From Zygnema cylindricum (lineage: Eukaryota; Streptophyta; Zygnematophyceae; Zygnematales; Zygnemataceae): DNA of 34,795 nucleotides. The notes beneath the pieces were generated by a model. The model had not been told where the DNA came from. It was given only the letters and a program-made list of their open reading frames with translations, and did no database searches. The stretch is from the NCBI GenBank assembly GCA_037447655.1, contig JBBHKE010001589.1, positions 1 to 34,795 on the forward strand, written 5' to 3'. Made by a program: the position numbers and the translations under genes. This document shows positions 21,072-30,739 of this stretch, piece after piece. How positions within the stretch are numbered: the stretch's first letter is position 1; each line of letters opens with the position of its first letter.

Positions 21072-22412
21072 TCACTCAGTCAGCCCAATATCCTTTCTAC
21101 AAAATTGCATCTTAGGAGAAAGAAGGGGTTTGGTTAGCATGACAGCAACCATTTTCTCATCCGGTAAATAACACAATTTTAACACTTTTGCAAGCACATT
21201 TTCTCTCACAAAATGAAGCCTGACATCCATGTGCTTGCTCTTAAAATGATGACTCGGGTTATTAGCAATAGCAATGGTTGCCTGGTTGTCACACCAAATA
21301 ATCTGTGGACCTGTTTGCATGTATCCAAATTCATGCAAAATGGACGTAACCCATAGGAGTTCTTTGAGTGCAGAAGCTGCTGCCATGTACTCTGAATCCA
21401 TGGTAGATTGTGCTCTAACCTTTTGCTGCTTGCTGCTCCAGCAGGAAGTTCCATCTCTGATCTTTAGGACGAAGCCGGTGGTGGATTTTTGCCTTGGCAT
21501 ATCCCCATAGCTGGCGTCACTCCAAGTCTGCATTTTAACTTCTCCTCCTCCGAGTATTAGCTTAAGATCTTGAGCCCCCGCAAGGTATCTCAAAACTCTT
21601 TTTGCAGCTTCCTAGTCTGCGCTCTTAGGATTCTACAGACTTCTACTTAGGACTCCTACAGCTGCTGCAATGTCAGGTCTCGTACAATTCATGAAGTATA
21701 CGAGACTTCCCACTACCTGTCTATACAGCTTTGAAGCCATAAACTCTTCCTCCCCTAACTCTAGGCTCTCACTAACCATTAGGCCTGAGTGTGACTCAGT
21801 TCCCTCAAGCTTCTGTCTGAATTCCATGGGAGTTACAGATCGTTTTAAATCTATCATTTCAATTTTTTCTAGCATATTATTTATTACTTCCTTTTGGGTT
21901 AACATAATGAGTTTTCTGTTTCTGTCTCTCTCTAGGTGTATTCCTAAGATATACTTAGATTCACCAAGGTCCTTTATCTTGAACCTTGACCTTAAAGGAG
22001 CTTTTATTCGATTTATCTCATCCATAAACTTGCTTAGGAAAAGCAAGTCATCCACATATACAACAATATAAAGAATCCCATCCTCCCCTTGCAGTACATA
22101 TACTGAGTGATCTGAACTTATCCTTTGAAATCCTAGTCCAGTAAGAAATTCATCTAGTTTTAAGTTCCATTGTATGGGTGCTTGTTTCAGCCAGTACAAA
22201 GATTTTATTAGTTTACAGACTAAGTTTTCTTTCCCTTTCTTGGCATACATCTCCGGTTGTTTCATGTCAATGGTTTCTTCTAACTCTCCATGCAAGAAGG
22301 CTGTCTTAACGTCCATCAGGTGGACTTCCATGTTTTCTATAGCAGCCAAACTTAGTAAGATTTTAACAGTGGGAAAAATTGACAACTGGAGAGAAGGTTT
22401 CCTCAAAATCAT
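21072..22412 (-). pseudogene. copia element 2 pol: reverse transcriptase and RNase H
   Basis: 22412-21633 carries the RT domain (MDVKTAFLHGELEE, LVCKLIKSLY, catalytic YVDD, LGIHLERDR, TRPDIAAAVGVLS). 21593-21072 carries RNase H (TWSDASYGD, TTGFVLK, SEYMAAASALKELLW, WCDNQATIAIANN, SKHMDVRLHF) and ends at a stop 24 bases before the LTR. A frameshift or stop separates the two near 21600-21633. The sequence differs enough from element 1 to be another family, matching its different LTR. The upstream half is lost in the gap. Confidence 0.9.
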
Positions 22413-22413
22413 T

Positions 22414-22662
22414 NNNNNNNNNNNNNNNNNNNNNNNNNNNNNNNNNNNNNNNNNNNNNNNNNNNNNNNNNNNNNNNNNNNNNNNNNNNNNNNNNNNNNNN
22501 NNNNNNNNNNNNNNNNNNNNNNNNNNNNNNNNNNNNNNNNNNNNNNNNNNNNNNNNNNNNNNNNNNNNNNNNNNNNNNNNNNNNNNNNNNNNNNNNNNNN
22601 NNNNNNNNNNNNNNNNNNNNNNNNNNNNNNNNNNNNNNNNNNNNNNNNNNNNNNNNNNNNNN
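22414..22662. other. assembly gap (249 N)
   Basis: A run of N separates element 2 RT from sequence next to the element 3 integrase. The true missing length may be several kb, because the 5' half of element 2 and the 3' half of element 3 should both lie here. Continuous frames drawn across it are not real. Confidence 0.99.
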
Positions 22663-22885
22663 CTGTTTTCTCTTTGGCCTACAATCAGTAAAATCTCATA
22701 AACCGTCATTTCAAAAATATGAATTGTTGCTAGGTTCATCTACCTTTTACCTCGGTTTTCCTTACAGACCGTAGGATCATCCTATACTATTATTACGACT
22801 TCCTATATCTCAGTTATATGGGCCGTGGTTCGTTTATCATCAACGATCTTTGTAGGTCACCTACATAAACGTGATTGTGGACTTG
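22663..22885. other. short unassigned stretch between the gap and element 3
   Basis: About 220 bp that matches neither element at the protein level. Integrase homology of element 3 ends abruptly at WKMEN near 22885, where element 1 continues with a different sequence. It may be part of an insertion whose remainder is in the gap. Confidence 0.4.
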
Positions 22886-24337
22886 TCTCTTCGTTTTCCA
22901 TTTTCCATCTACTTGGATCGTTGTTAAGTATAAAAACTTTACTGCCAAATACTCTAAAATGACTAACATCCGGTTTCTCTTTTGTCCAAAGTTCATAAAG
23001 TGTGTTTCTTGGTGTTGCTTTACTTTCTAGTCTATTTTTAATATTTGCAACACAATTTAAGGCCTCTGCCCAATATTTCACGCTTACTCCTTTATCTGCC
23101 AACATAGTCCGAGCACACTCTAATAGTATTCTATTTAATCTTTCCGCAACTCCATTTTGTTCAGGTGAGTATGGACCTGTTAGTTGGCGTGAAATTCCAT
23201 GTTCTTTGAGAAAGTCTGAAAACACTTGTGAGACATATTCTCCTCCGTTATCGGGTCTGGGATTTAAAATGAGAACTCCATGTATCTTTCGCTCCAGACT
23301 TTGCATTCTCGAAAGCATTCAAAAACTTCACTTTTTCTTTTCAGAAAGTACACCTTGGTATATCTTGAAAAATCATTCGTTAGTGTAAGCATATATCGGA
23401 CTCCCCCCATATACGGTATTTTGGAAGACCAAACATCTGAATGTATTATTTCTAAAACTATTTTAGCTCTGTGACCGCTTTCACCTGGAAATGGTAATTT
23501 GTGAATCTTTCCTAAAGCACATCCATCACATAGTTCATTTGACTTATCTTGAGATAGTTTTACTCCTTTGACTATGTCAATTTTCACCATTTTCCCTAAC
23601 CTTCCTCGATGAACATGCCCCAGCGTTTTATGCCATAAATCATTATCATTTGTTATAGCTGAGTACAGAACCTTCTTTCCATTCAATTCTTCAGCAAGAT
23701 CAAGCCTATACATCATATTTTCTCCTTTAGTTCAACAGCTGCAACATATCCATTCATACTGACTACTTGATTTCCATGCTTAAGACTTCAAATCCTTTGC
23801 TCTCTACGAAAGATGTACTAAACAAGTTTTTACTGAATTTTGGTTTATATAACACATCATTCAACGTCCTGTCTACTGTCTGACCCTCTATTTTGAGTTT
23901 AAGATTCACCTTTTCTTTCGAGCTTGCATCTACATAAGTGTCATCAGCATAGTAGATGTTTTGTGGTGAGATTGGCTCAAGAGTTTCGAATAGCTCCCTG
24001 TTGCTGCACATGTGTTGCACATGTGAGCCGATGCTCCAGTGTCCATAATCTAAGTGTTCCCATTTGGTCCAAATCTTGCACTTGTCATTGCAAACATTTC
24101 CTTTCCTGTCACAATTAGAAAATTGTTAATATGTTTGTCACCTTTGTCTCCTCCTTCCTCTAAGACATTCTCCTTTTCGGAAGAAAAAGCGGATGCATTT
24201 TTTGGTTGCTTATAGGATTTTCCTTTGTTGGAAAAACGCCGGTTGTTGTTCTATCCTTCGTGAAAGTTTCCTGTGAAAGTGTCCTTTTTCAAAACTGGAC
24301 ATTCTCGCACCAAATGATCCTTCTTAAAACAGTAAAA

Positions 24338-25018
24338 ACAGGCCCATGGGTTTTTAGTTGATCGACCTGTCTGATACAGATTTCTATTCTGAAACTGAGT
24401 GTTTAATACTTGGCCTGTTTTGATTCCTTTCATTGCTAGATTAGTAGATTCTTCTTCTAATACTTGCTGAATTGCCATTGTTACGTTCCCACATGACAAA
24501 TCTATTTTCTTTGGTGCATCGAAGGCCCTTTTATATTCCACAGGCAAACCTCTCATAAGCAACAACAGGCCTATGGGTTGTTAGTTGATCTACCTGTCTA
24601 ATACAAATTTCTATTCTAAAACCGAGTGTTTAATACTTGGCCTGTTTTGATTCCTTTCATTGCTAGATTAGTAGATTCTTCTTCTAATACTAGCTGAATT
24701 GCCATTGTTAGGTTCCAAGATGACAGATCTATTTTCTTTAGTGCATCGAAGGCCCTTTTATATTCCACAGGCAAACCTCTCATAAGCAACAACAGGCCTA
24801 TGGGTTGTTAGTTGATCTACCTGTCTAATACAGATTTCTATTCTGAAACTGAGTGTTTAATACTTGGCCTGTTTTGATTCCTTTCATTGCTAGATTAGTA
24901 GATTCTTCTTCTAATACTAGCTGAATTGCCATTGTTAGGTTCCAAGATGACAGATCTATTTTCTTTAGTGCATCGAAGGCCCTTTTATATTCCACAGGCA
25001 AACCTCTCATAAGCAACA
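24338..25018. repeat. 227-bp tandem triplication within gag
   Basis: The segment beginning acaggcc recurs at 24338, 24565 and 24792, and the series ends at 25018. The unit covers the gag linker between the UBN2-like part and the zinc knuckle. A period of 227 is not divisible by three, so each copy changes the frame. Copies two and three are more alike than copy one. Confidence 0.95.
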
Positions 25019-25200
25019 CCTCTTGAGCATGCATTTTCTAAAAACAACTTTTTAAGACCATATGAATAATCTGAGATACGACCACCATTGTACTTATACT
25101 CAAAAATACTTGTAGCATTTATTATTTGTCGCTGAACATTCGTCTGTTGATACATATCTCCCAAGGATGTCCAAATTTATTTCGCCTTGTCCATCTGAAT

Positions 25201-25288
25201 GTGTGCCATTCCGATTTCCAAGGATAGTGCCTGCATGAGCGTATGTGTGCCATTCCGATTTCCAAATATAGTGCCTGCATGAGCGTAC
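25201..25288. repeat. 44-bp tandem duplication within gag
   Basis: gtgtgccattccgatttcca starts at 25201 and again at 25245. The two units have small differences and break the gag frame. Confidence 0.92.
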
Positions 25289-25450
25289 TGGCATGTACTG
25301 ACTCACTGTGTATTCTTCTTGCTCCACGTAGGATCTGTTTCGACAAGGGAACCATCCACCACATTCATGAGTTCTCTTTCGACAAAGTAGAGCTTCATGA
25401 TTCCTCTCCAGTATAAGTAGTTGTCTCCATCAAACCTAGGTACTCTGGCT

Positions 25451-25464
25451 GTGGGCCCATAACA
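25451..25464 (-). other. primer-binding site of element 3 (half-tRNA-iMet type)
   Basis: Reading minus, TGTTATGGGCCCAC abuts the LTR end. It equals the element 1 site except for the first base, and fits the anticodon arm of initiator tRNA-Met one base shorter. Confidence 0.85.
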
Positions 25465-26197
25465 TGTTGCTCTATAGCAACAGGGACACTACCAGAAGCT
25501 CCAGAGTCACCCATTTAATTCAGCAAAAGGCAACCCAAAAAATACCACACAAATGGCCAACTTTGACCAACTTATACTTAGTACAACAAAAGCCACTTCG
25601 GCTTACAACACGGCTTACTTAGCGCTCACACTTAACGCAGTATTCTGACAGAGTTTCAAGCACAAACTCTGATCAGTCACAAGGTGACATGCACACAAAG
25701 ACATACTTAAATATCACTTTACTTAGTGAACTTGTACAAGTTAATTTTCCAAATGTCTAAGCCCGGATTTATACCACTACGCCTATCTAATTCCTAACTA
25801 CCAATAAGATCACTGTGGGCGCACTATCGTACTGTCGGTTCCACTATCTGGTACAATTAATCTAGAATACAATCTCCTGCTACAAATAACCCTGCTTTGT
25901 CACTTACTCTAAAAACTGTACATTACTATTTTAAGCACTACTACGCACTACGACAGAGTATACTTGGTGGTAAGTTTACCACCGACTTTTTCTACACCAA
26001 TAAGGCATTTGTTCGCCGACCAGTCCGTAAAATTTGCGTTAGACTTTCAACTGTAATTTAGTGTTTCATTTAGTGCGCATGAAATTCATGTTCGCGTGGA
26101 ATTCTTGTTACGTCGGTAGAATAGTTTCGTCGCTAGTCATCGCTACTCCAACGACGAGATTATCTTCGTCGCTGAGAGTCCATAGTTTTCCAAAACA
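25465..26197 (-). repeat. LTR of family A (5' LTR of copia element 3)
   Basis: The 733-bp LTR starts TGTTTTGG (at 26197 on minus) and ends GAGCAACA (at 25465). It aligns end to end with 13566-14319 but has many substitutions and small indels, so the two belong to separate insertions. The last 50 bp are the first 16 gag codons plus CA. Confidence 0.92.
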
Positions 26198-26634
26198 ATA
26201 TAGATAATGATTAATTTTATAGAGAAAAAAGACGCGTTGACAATTCAATCCTAGGGGCTGGAGGTCCAAGGTCCAGCAAACATGTATTGTATCGATAGAA
26301 AATGACATACGTTTTTGTTTTTATTTTACATGACGACATTGATGGTTTCGAGGATGTATCATGAGAAACATCAACCTCGCTCATTAGGGAAAGGTTTGAT
26401 GTTCAAGAATCAAACACGATAAAGATAAAAAAGATAAAATTTCATGGTGAGATAGAGCACCCTGATCCACAATTTCATTTCTGGTTTGCATTAAAAAAAT
26501 AAAAAGACAACCAATGCTAATAAGTCATTGTGAAGACAATAGGATTTTTACAACAAACAGTAGCATTTGTGAAACACTTAATATTCTTTGATTACTCTTT
26601 GAAAATTCACAAGACTATAAAACAAGATCTTACC
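26198..26634. other. AT-rich spacer; nothing recognised
   Basis: Host flank of element 3. No domain, repeat pair or RNA gene was seen. Confidence 0.45.
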
Positions 26635-26811
26635 TCAAGCTCGGTCTTCAATCAGGCGGATTCTTCCAACAAATATATTTATTGGCCTTTCAACACTTGC
26701 TTTTGAGAGAGAGTACAGCATCTGAGGCACATTTCCTCCATAGATGAGGGACCTTCTTTGATTCCAGTGTGTCGGCCACAATTCGGCAGTGTACATTTGG
26801 CTACTGTACAT
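26635..26811 (-). CDS. short ORF or exon of unknown function
   Basis: An ATG at 26811 opens a 58-residue frame with balanced amino-acid use, unlike the low-complexity frames around it (includes LWPTHWNQRR and RPINIFVGRIRLIED). It ends TGA-G directly before gtaaga, a good splice-donor match on minus (donor at 26633), so it may be the end of a coding exon or of a non-coding exon. No family was recognised and no partner exon found. Treat it as a hypothesis. Confidence 0.25.
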   Translation of the reverse strand: MYSSQMYTAELWPTHWNQRRSLIYGGNVPQMLYSLSKASVERPINIFVGRIRLIEDRA

Positions 26812-26888
26812 GTCGTATTATGCTCACAGGAGTGAAATAGGGTGTGTTAATGTTGACACTAATAAACTGCACAGAATCTTACGACTTT

Positions 26889-27068
26889 TCGGCCCCCAGG
26901 GGTGCCGAAGGCGTCCGCGACCGCTCGTTTAGGGTTTATTTTTTCTGTTTTTGTTTTTTTTTTATTAAAAAATCAACCCGAACCCCAAAACCCTATTTCT
27001 CGTACCCGATCCCAAGAGGTGCCGAATGTCGGCGCGAGGTGCCGCGAGGTGCCGAAGGTCCCACACTT
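26889..27068. repeat. GGTGCCGAAGG-type short repeats
   Basis: At least four copies of (G/A)GGTGCCG, mostly followed by AA, lie in this GC-rich stretch, either side of a T-rich segment. It is the sequence into which the hAT element at 27107 inserted. No coding content recognised. Confidence 0.5.
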
Positions 27069-27106
27069 GTATGGGGGCTCGCTCGATACCCATACGGTCC
27101 TGTGGT

Positions 27107-27917
27107 CAGAGGTCGCAAACGGTCAACCGAAACCGTGACCGACCGTTAACCGACCGCCCGCGCCGGATCCGGAACGGATTCGGTTGCCAAATTTTGGGGG
27201 TCGGGCGGTTACGATTGGTTGACTCAACAGGAAAAGAAAAAACGGTCAGTTACGGTCGGTCAAACAAAAAACCAAAAAAAATGAAAATTTTGTACTTTTT
27301 TTTTCCAACATTATTGTTCTTTGTACTTTTGGTATCGTGGAAGTACGTGGCATCATGATTAGCGTCGCAAATCTGACACGGTACTGTAGTTAGCTATTTA
27401 TTTCGCAAATCAAAGGGAACGCGACAAAGCGTCGCAAATCTGACACGATAGAACACTATTAATTTCGAAAATCTTAGGGAAAGCGACAAAGCGTCTCAAA
27501 TCTGAGACGGTAGTCAATATTCATTTCGCAAATCTTAGGCAACGCGACAAAGTGTCGCAAATCTGACACAGTAGTACACTATTCATTTCGCAAATCTTAG
27601 GGAACGCGACAAAGCGTCGCAAATCTGACACGGTAGTAACACTATTCATTTCGCAAATATTAAGGAACGCGACAAATCGTAATTATTGGCTTATTCCGTC
27701 GTACATTGATTAATTTTGTACTTTTTCGGTTACGGGCGGGCACGGTTAGTCACTAAAAATCAAGATTCGGTTAATTTTTTTTTCGTAAACGACGGTCGGT
27801 TAACGGTTAACAATTTTGGAGCGTGACAAAACTCGGTCGGGCGTCGGTTACTCAGATTTTGAAGAAAAAAAAACGGTCGGTTTCGGGTATGATTTTTTTT
27901 GACTTTTGCGACCTCTG
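27107..27917. mobile_element. non-autonomous hAT element (811 bp)
   Basis: The TIR CAGAGGTCGCAAA (13 bp, 27107-27119) is matched by its exact complement at 27905-27917. An identical 8-bp duplication, cctgtggt, flanks it (27099-27106 and 27918-27925). A TIR of CAGNGGT form and an 8-bp TSD place it in hAT. Both ends carry clustered GACCG/CGGTC motifs, the likely transposase sites, different from the TATCG motif of the element at 3935, so it depends on another transposase. No coding capacity; a minisatellite fills the centre. Confidence 0.95.
27362..27677. repeat. 62-bp minisatellite within the hAT element (5 units)
   Basis: Units start at 27362, 27429, 27491, 27552 and 27614 (spacings 67, 62, 61, 62). 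The core is GCGACAAAGCGTCGCAAATC followed by TGACAC. Unit 3 has a perfect stem, cgtctc-aaatct-gagacg; unit 4 has gtgtc-N8-gacac. Confidence 0.93.
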
Positions 27918-28152
27918 CCTGTGGTATGCTGAGCAGTATCGCCAGTTCTGCAATACGATGTGCAACTCTTATGCTTTGCGATTTGCGCACGGCACCATGA
28001 GCACACTTGCCGTACACATGCTTGTCGTTTGTATATTGTCGCTAAGGGTGAACCGGAACTGGCGTTACACCGTGTATCGATGTCAGAGTCAGTCGTTTTT
28101 TCGTCACTTACGCCACTTCTCCATCAGGCGCCGACGTTAATTGTACGAATAA

Positions 28153-28819
28153 GGGTATGGTTACATCAGACGAAAAGTGAGGTTTAATACAGAATTTTGT
28201 ACTTGCCCGTACTATGCCGTACTATATTTTCGTGAGTTTCTTGAAAACAACATTACAGAAAATAAGATTACGATTCTCCAAGTATCCGGGAGAAGACGTC
28301 GACCATCCGATTTCATTTTGGTCTTCATCTGCGAAGCAATCGCTCCATACGCCTTTGTATTGGTGAACCCACCTCGCCGAGGTGGGTTCAGCAATACAGA
28401 ACCAGTCAAATCGCTACACCTGGACGTCAGACACGTGCGTCGATGAAAAATGAAATTTTTCACACGCCCCCAAAGTTACGTGCCTTCGGACAAGGTGACC
28501 GTAAATTTTTTGCCGAAAAGAAATACGGTTTTTTCCTGAAAGTCAGCGGCGTGAGGGAGATCTCTGAGGTACATTGACGCGGTACACTTGTGAAGTACAC
28601 GTCCGTAATACGCAAGTACGGATTTTTATACGAAAATGGTCGGTTTCCAAATCTTTGACGATTTTATAGATTTGATCGTCGACCTACGTGGAATCACTCA
28701 AATTAGAACACGTATGTAAAAACTTGTTTACAGATGATACGCGATGTAACCGAGGCCTCTGTAATACAGAAATTTTGCTGTCCGTACTATTACAGAGACC
28801 TCCTGATGTAACCATACCC
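28153..28819. mobile_element. Harbinger/Tourist-like MITE A (667 bp)
   Basis: A perfect 17-bp TIR, gggtatggttacatcag (28153-28169) and its complement (28803-28819), is flanked by TAA on both sides (28150-28152, 28820-28822). A TIR starting GGG with a TWA target duplication is the PIF/Harbinger signature. There is no coding capacity. Internally it has AGACGAAAAGTG after the TIR, GTCGACC.TCCGAT, GCGAAGCAATCG and a central palindrome, all shared with MITE B in reverse orientation. It contains at least eight GTAC tetramers. Confidence 0.92.
28357..28397. repeat. palindrome in MITE A (20-bp arms, 1-nt spacer)
   Basis: The arms 28357-28376 and 28378-28397 are complementary at 19 of 20 positions, with core AACCCACCTCG-C-CGAGGTGGGTT. 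In RNA this would be a very stable hairpin. Confidence 0.97.
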
Positions 28820-28822
28820 TAA

Positions 28823-29570
28823 GGGTGACGTTCCATTAGGCGGTCCCAGTAAATGTACGGACAAGTCTACTAGCAGCGTTTACTGGAAGTCCGCTCCATT
28901 GTGTCGGCCTAGTAACAAATTCTACTCAATTATGATTGGCGCCACGTAGGTTAGAGTCCAGATTCTAAAAATCTTGAAAAAAATCTACAAACGTAATATC
29001 TGTACGAAATTTCTGTACCACCGGAGGTTATTAATGATTCGTACATAAAGTTTTTGGCTAGGTTTTGATTTTCAAAATGGATAGTCAAAATTTCGAAACG
29101 GAATGGCAAAAGACGCGACAAACCTTGAAGGTCGCGGCAAACGTTGAATGTCGGTGGATGTCAGACGGAGCGTGCGAGGATATTTTCACCTGACCTGCAT
29201 TCAACGTGGCAGGAGGCACATGGCATGTACGTGGCATGTACGACGTGCAGGCCTGTGATCGCTTGTACAACGTAGATATTTTTTAGCTTTTCACGTGTAC
29301 CAATGGAAATCATCTAGTGGGCCCCAACTCTCCTCGGCGAGGAGAGTTGGGGCCCACTAGATGATGTGCTCGATTGCTTCGCGGATCTCAAAATGTGAAA
29401 CATCCAACGGTCAGGAATTACGCCTACATCATTGGAGCTTCCCGACAGCTTTCCAGTAACGATGTTTCGTCTGACAAAAAAAATTGTTTGGTACGTCTCT
29501 GTACGGCACTGTACGAAAACGTACGGCGTCCAGTAACGAACCCCACTTTTCGTCTAATGGAACGTCACCC
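28823..29570. mobile_element. Harbinger/Tourist-like MITE B (748 bp)
   Basis: A perfect 17-bp TIR, gggtgacgttccattag (28823-28839) and its complement (29554-29570), is flanked by TAA (28820-28822, shared with MITE A, and 29571-29573). Read in reverse it shares the AGACGAAAAGTG subterminal motif, GCGAAGCAATCG and a central palindrome with MITE A. The two abut with only the shared TAA between them, so one inserted at the edge of the other. It contains at least twelve GTAC tetramers and no coding sequence. Confidence 0.93.
29309..29365. repeat. perfect palindrome in MITE B (28-bp arms, 1-nt spacer)
   Basis: Arms 29309-29336 and 29338-29365 are exactly complementary around a single G. The core is AACTCTCCTCG-G-CGAGGAGAGTT, flanked by GGGCCCC-type sequence. 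It could form a cruciform or, if transcribed, a long hairpin. Confidence 0.99.
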
Positions 29571-30188
29571 TAAGTTTACTGGGAGTAATATTTCGTTCAC
29601 TTCTCCATCAGGTAATCTATCGCGTACGTGCTTTCTTTCGATTGGATGCACGTAGATTTATGTTTTGACGGCGAGCGTCGTCAAAGATTCCAAAAGCAAA
29701 ATGTCCAAAATCGTTTCCGTACAACCAGCCGCAAAATAAAATGACGGGAATGTACAGGTTGTACGTACCTGTTTTGCAATCAGGCGCAGCAAATTCCGGA
29801 TGACGATGGATGGTGGTCACGACACATTCTTCAACAAACTTTTTGCGGTAGTTTTCGTCGGATCTGTTTCACGCCTGTTCGATGGCGCGTGGCGTATGTC
29901 CGAAGGCGCGCGGGTAGTACGTGATCTTTCCACGCGTAAACATTTTACACGCCCGGTGATTGGCTAGTGTCCTCCCCGAGGAGAGTAATTAATCACTAGA
30001 CAAAGCTTCGATAACACATGATCGGACGGTCGACGTTATCGCCCAAAAGTTTGGAGAATCTTGACGCATCTCCAGTGATTAATGTTTTAATAAAATAGAA
30101 AAAAAACGTACGACCATGTACGGAAATGAGCTGAATCTGTACCTTTTCCAGTAAAGAACCCCACTTTTCGCCTGATGGAGGTTCACCC

Positions 30189-30458
30189 TTGAACCGTCTT
30201 TTCTCTTTACGCACATGTAGTATTTCTAATCCGACGGTTTCGATGGAAAAGTAAGGATCTTACTCTTCGATTCCAAACGAAAATCGTACATGTGTGCAGG
30301 GGGGAAAGTTAATTAAGTACGGATCGAAGGGTCCTTTACAGTTCGAGGAAACGACAAAAAAAATTTGGACCGATTGAAAAAACGTTGACGACTAAAAAAA
30401 GATGCAAGGTGTACTTTTCTGTGCCGTACTATATCGGATCGTATCGCTAAGCATCTCT
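30189..30458. other. spacer; nothing recognised
   Basis: Unassigned DNA with GTAC-containing patches and no coding signal. Confidence 0.4.
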
Positions 30459-30690
30459 CCCTCTCCCGAACGATTGTTCCATGAACGCATTCAAAAAGCA
30501 ATCCCTTCCTCCCACCCCGTCCCCTCGCCCCTCTCAACTCCCCTGCTTCCCCTCCGTCCCGGCCCTTCCGTCCTCCCTCTCTCCCCCTCTCTTCCTTCAT
30601 CTCTTCCCTCTCTGTTCTCCTCCCCTCTCTGCCTTCCAGCGCCTTTCTCTTTTCTCTTCTCTCCTCTCTCCTCCCTCCCCCTCTTCTTAA
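30459..30690. repeat. polypyrimidine tract
   Basis: About 230 bp of mostly C and T, with irregular CCTCTCCC-type units. Frames across it are Pro/Ser/Leu-rich artefacts. Confidence 0.9.
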
Positions 30691-30739
30691 CCCCACTGTG
30701 AGAAGTGCGGGTGACAGCGGCAGCGGTGTGGCTTTCAAT

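Larger units (their letters stand above)
22886..25514 (-). pseudogene. copia element 3 gag, protease and integrase, frameshifted
   Basis: Gag starts at 25514 in the LTR. A 44-bp tandem duplication (25201-25288) and a 3 x 227 bp tandem array (24338-25018) destroy the gag frame. The CCHC knuckle is readable near 24300-24350. The protease site is intact as DTGAS-HM near 24030. Integrase (23716-23264, overlapping 23318-22886) retains the HHCC region, an Asp in LTNDFSRY, and a DD35E arrangement: the Asp of DNGGEY and the Glu of NGVAERLNR have 35 residues between them. Catalytic residues are thus better kept than in element 1, but gag is not translatable. Confidence 0.88.
22886..26197 (-). mobile_element. 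Ty1/copia retrotransposon, element 3 (family A), 5' half
   Basis: On minus: 5' LTR (26197-25465), PBS (25464-25451), gag, protease, integrase, then an abrupt end at about 22886. The internal sequence is close to element 1 (same ECARTMLADKGVSVKYWAE integrase motif), so it is the same family. The flank beyond the LTR is atata (26198-26202). RT and RNase H are missing, probably displaced into the gap. Confidence 0.85.
28046..30188. mobile_element. possible third MITE (C) hosting MITEs A and B
   Basis: GGGTGAACC at 28046 follows a TAA, and at 30188 the complement GGTTCACCC ends a sequence that, reversed, reads GGGTGAACCTCCATCAGGCG and continues with CGAAAAGTGGGGTT, as in MITEs A and B. The two ends agree over only the first nine bases and the last few of the TIR, and the 3' flank is TTG, not TAA. 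The interval also has an imperfect palindrome near 29964-29999. The 3' end is a true family member; the 5' end and nesting are uncertain. Confidence 0.4.

Noticed and set aside
22379-22774. Frames crossing the N run
   Set aside because: They exist only because N codons are read as open.
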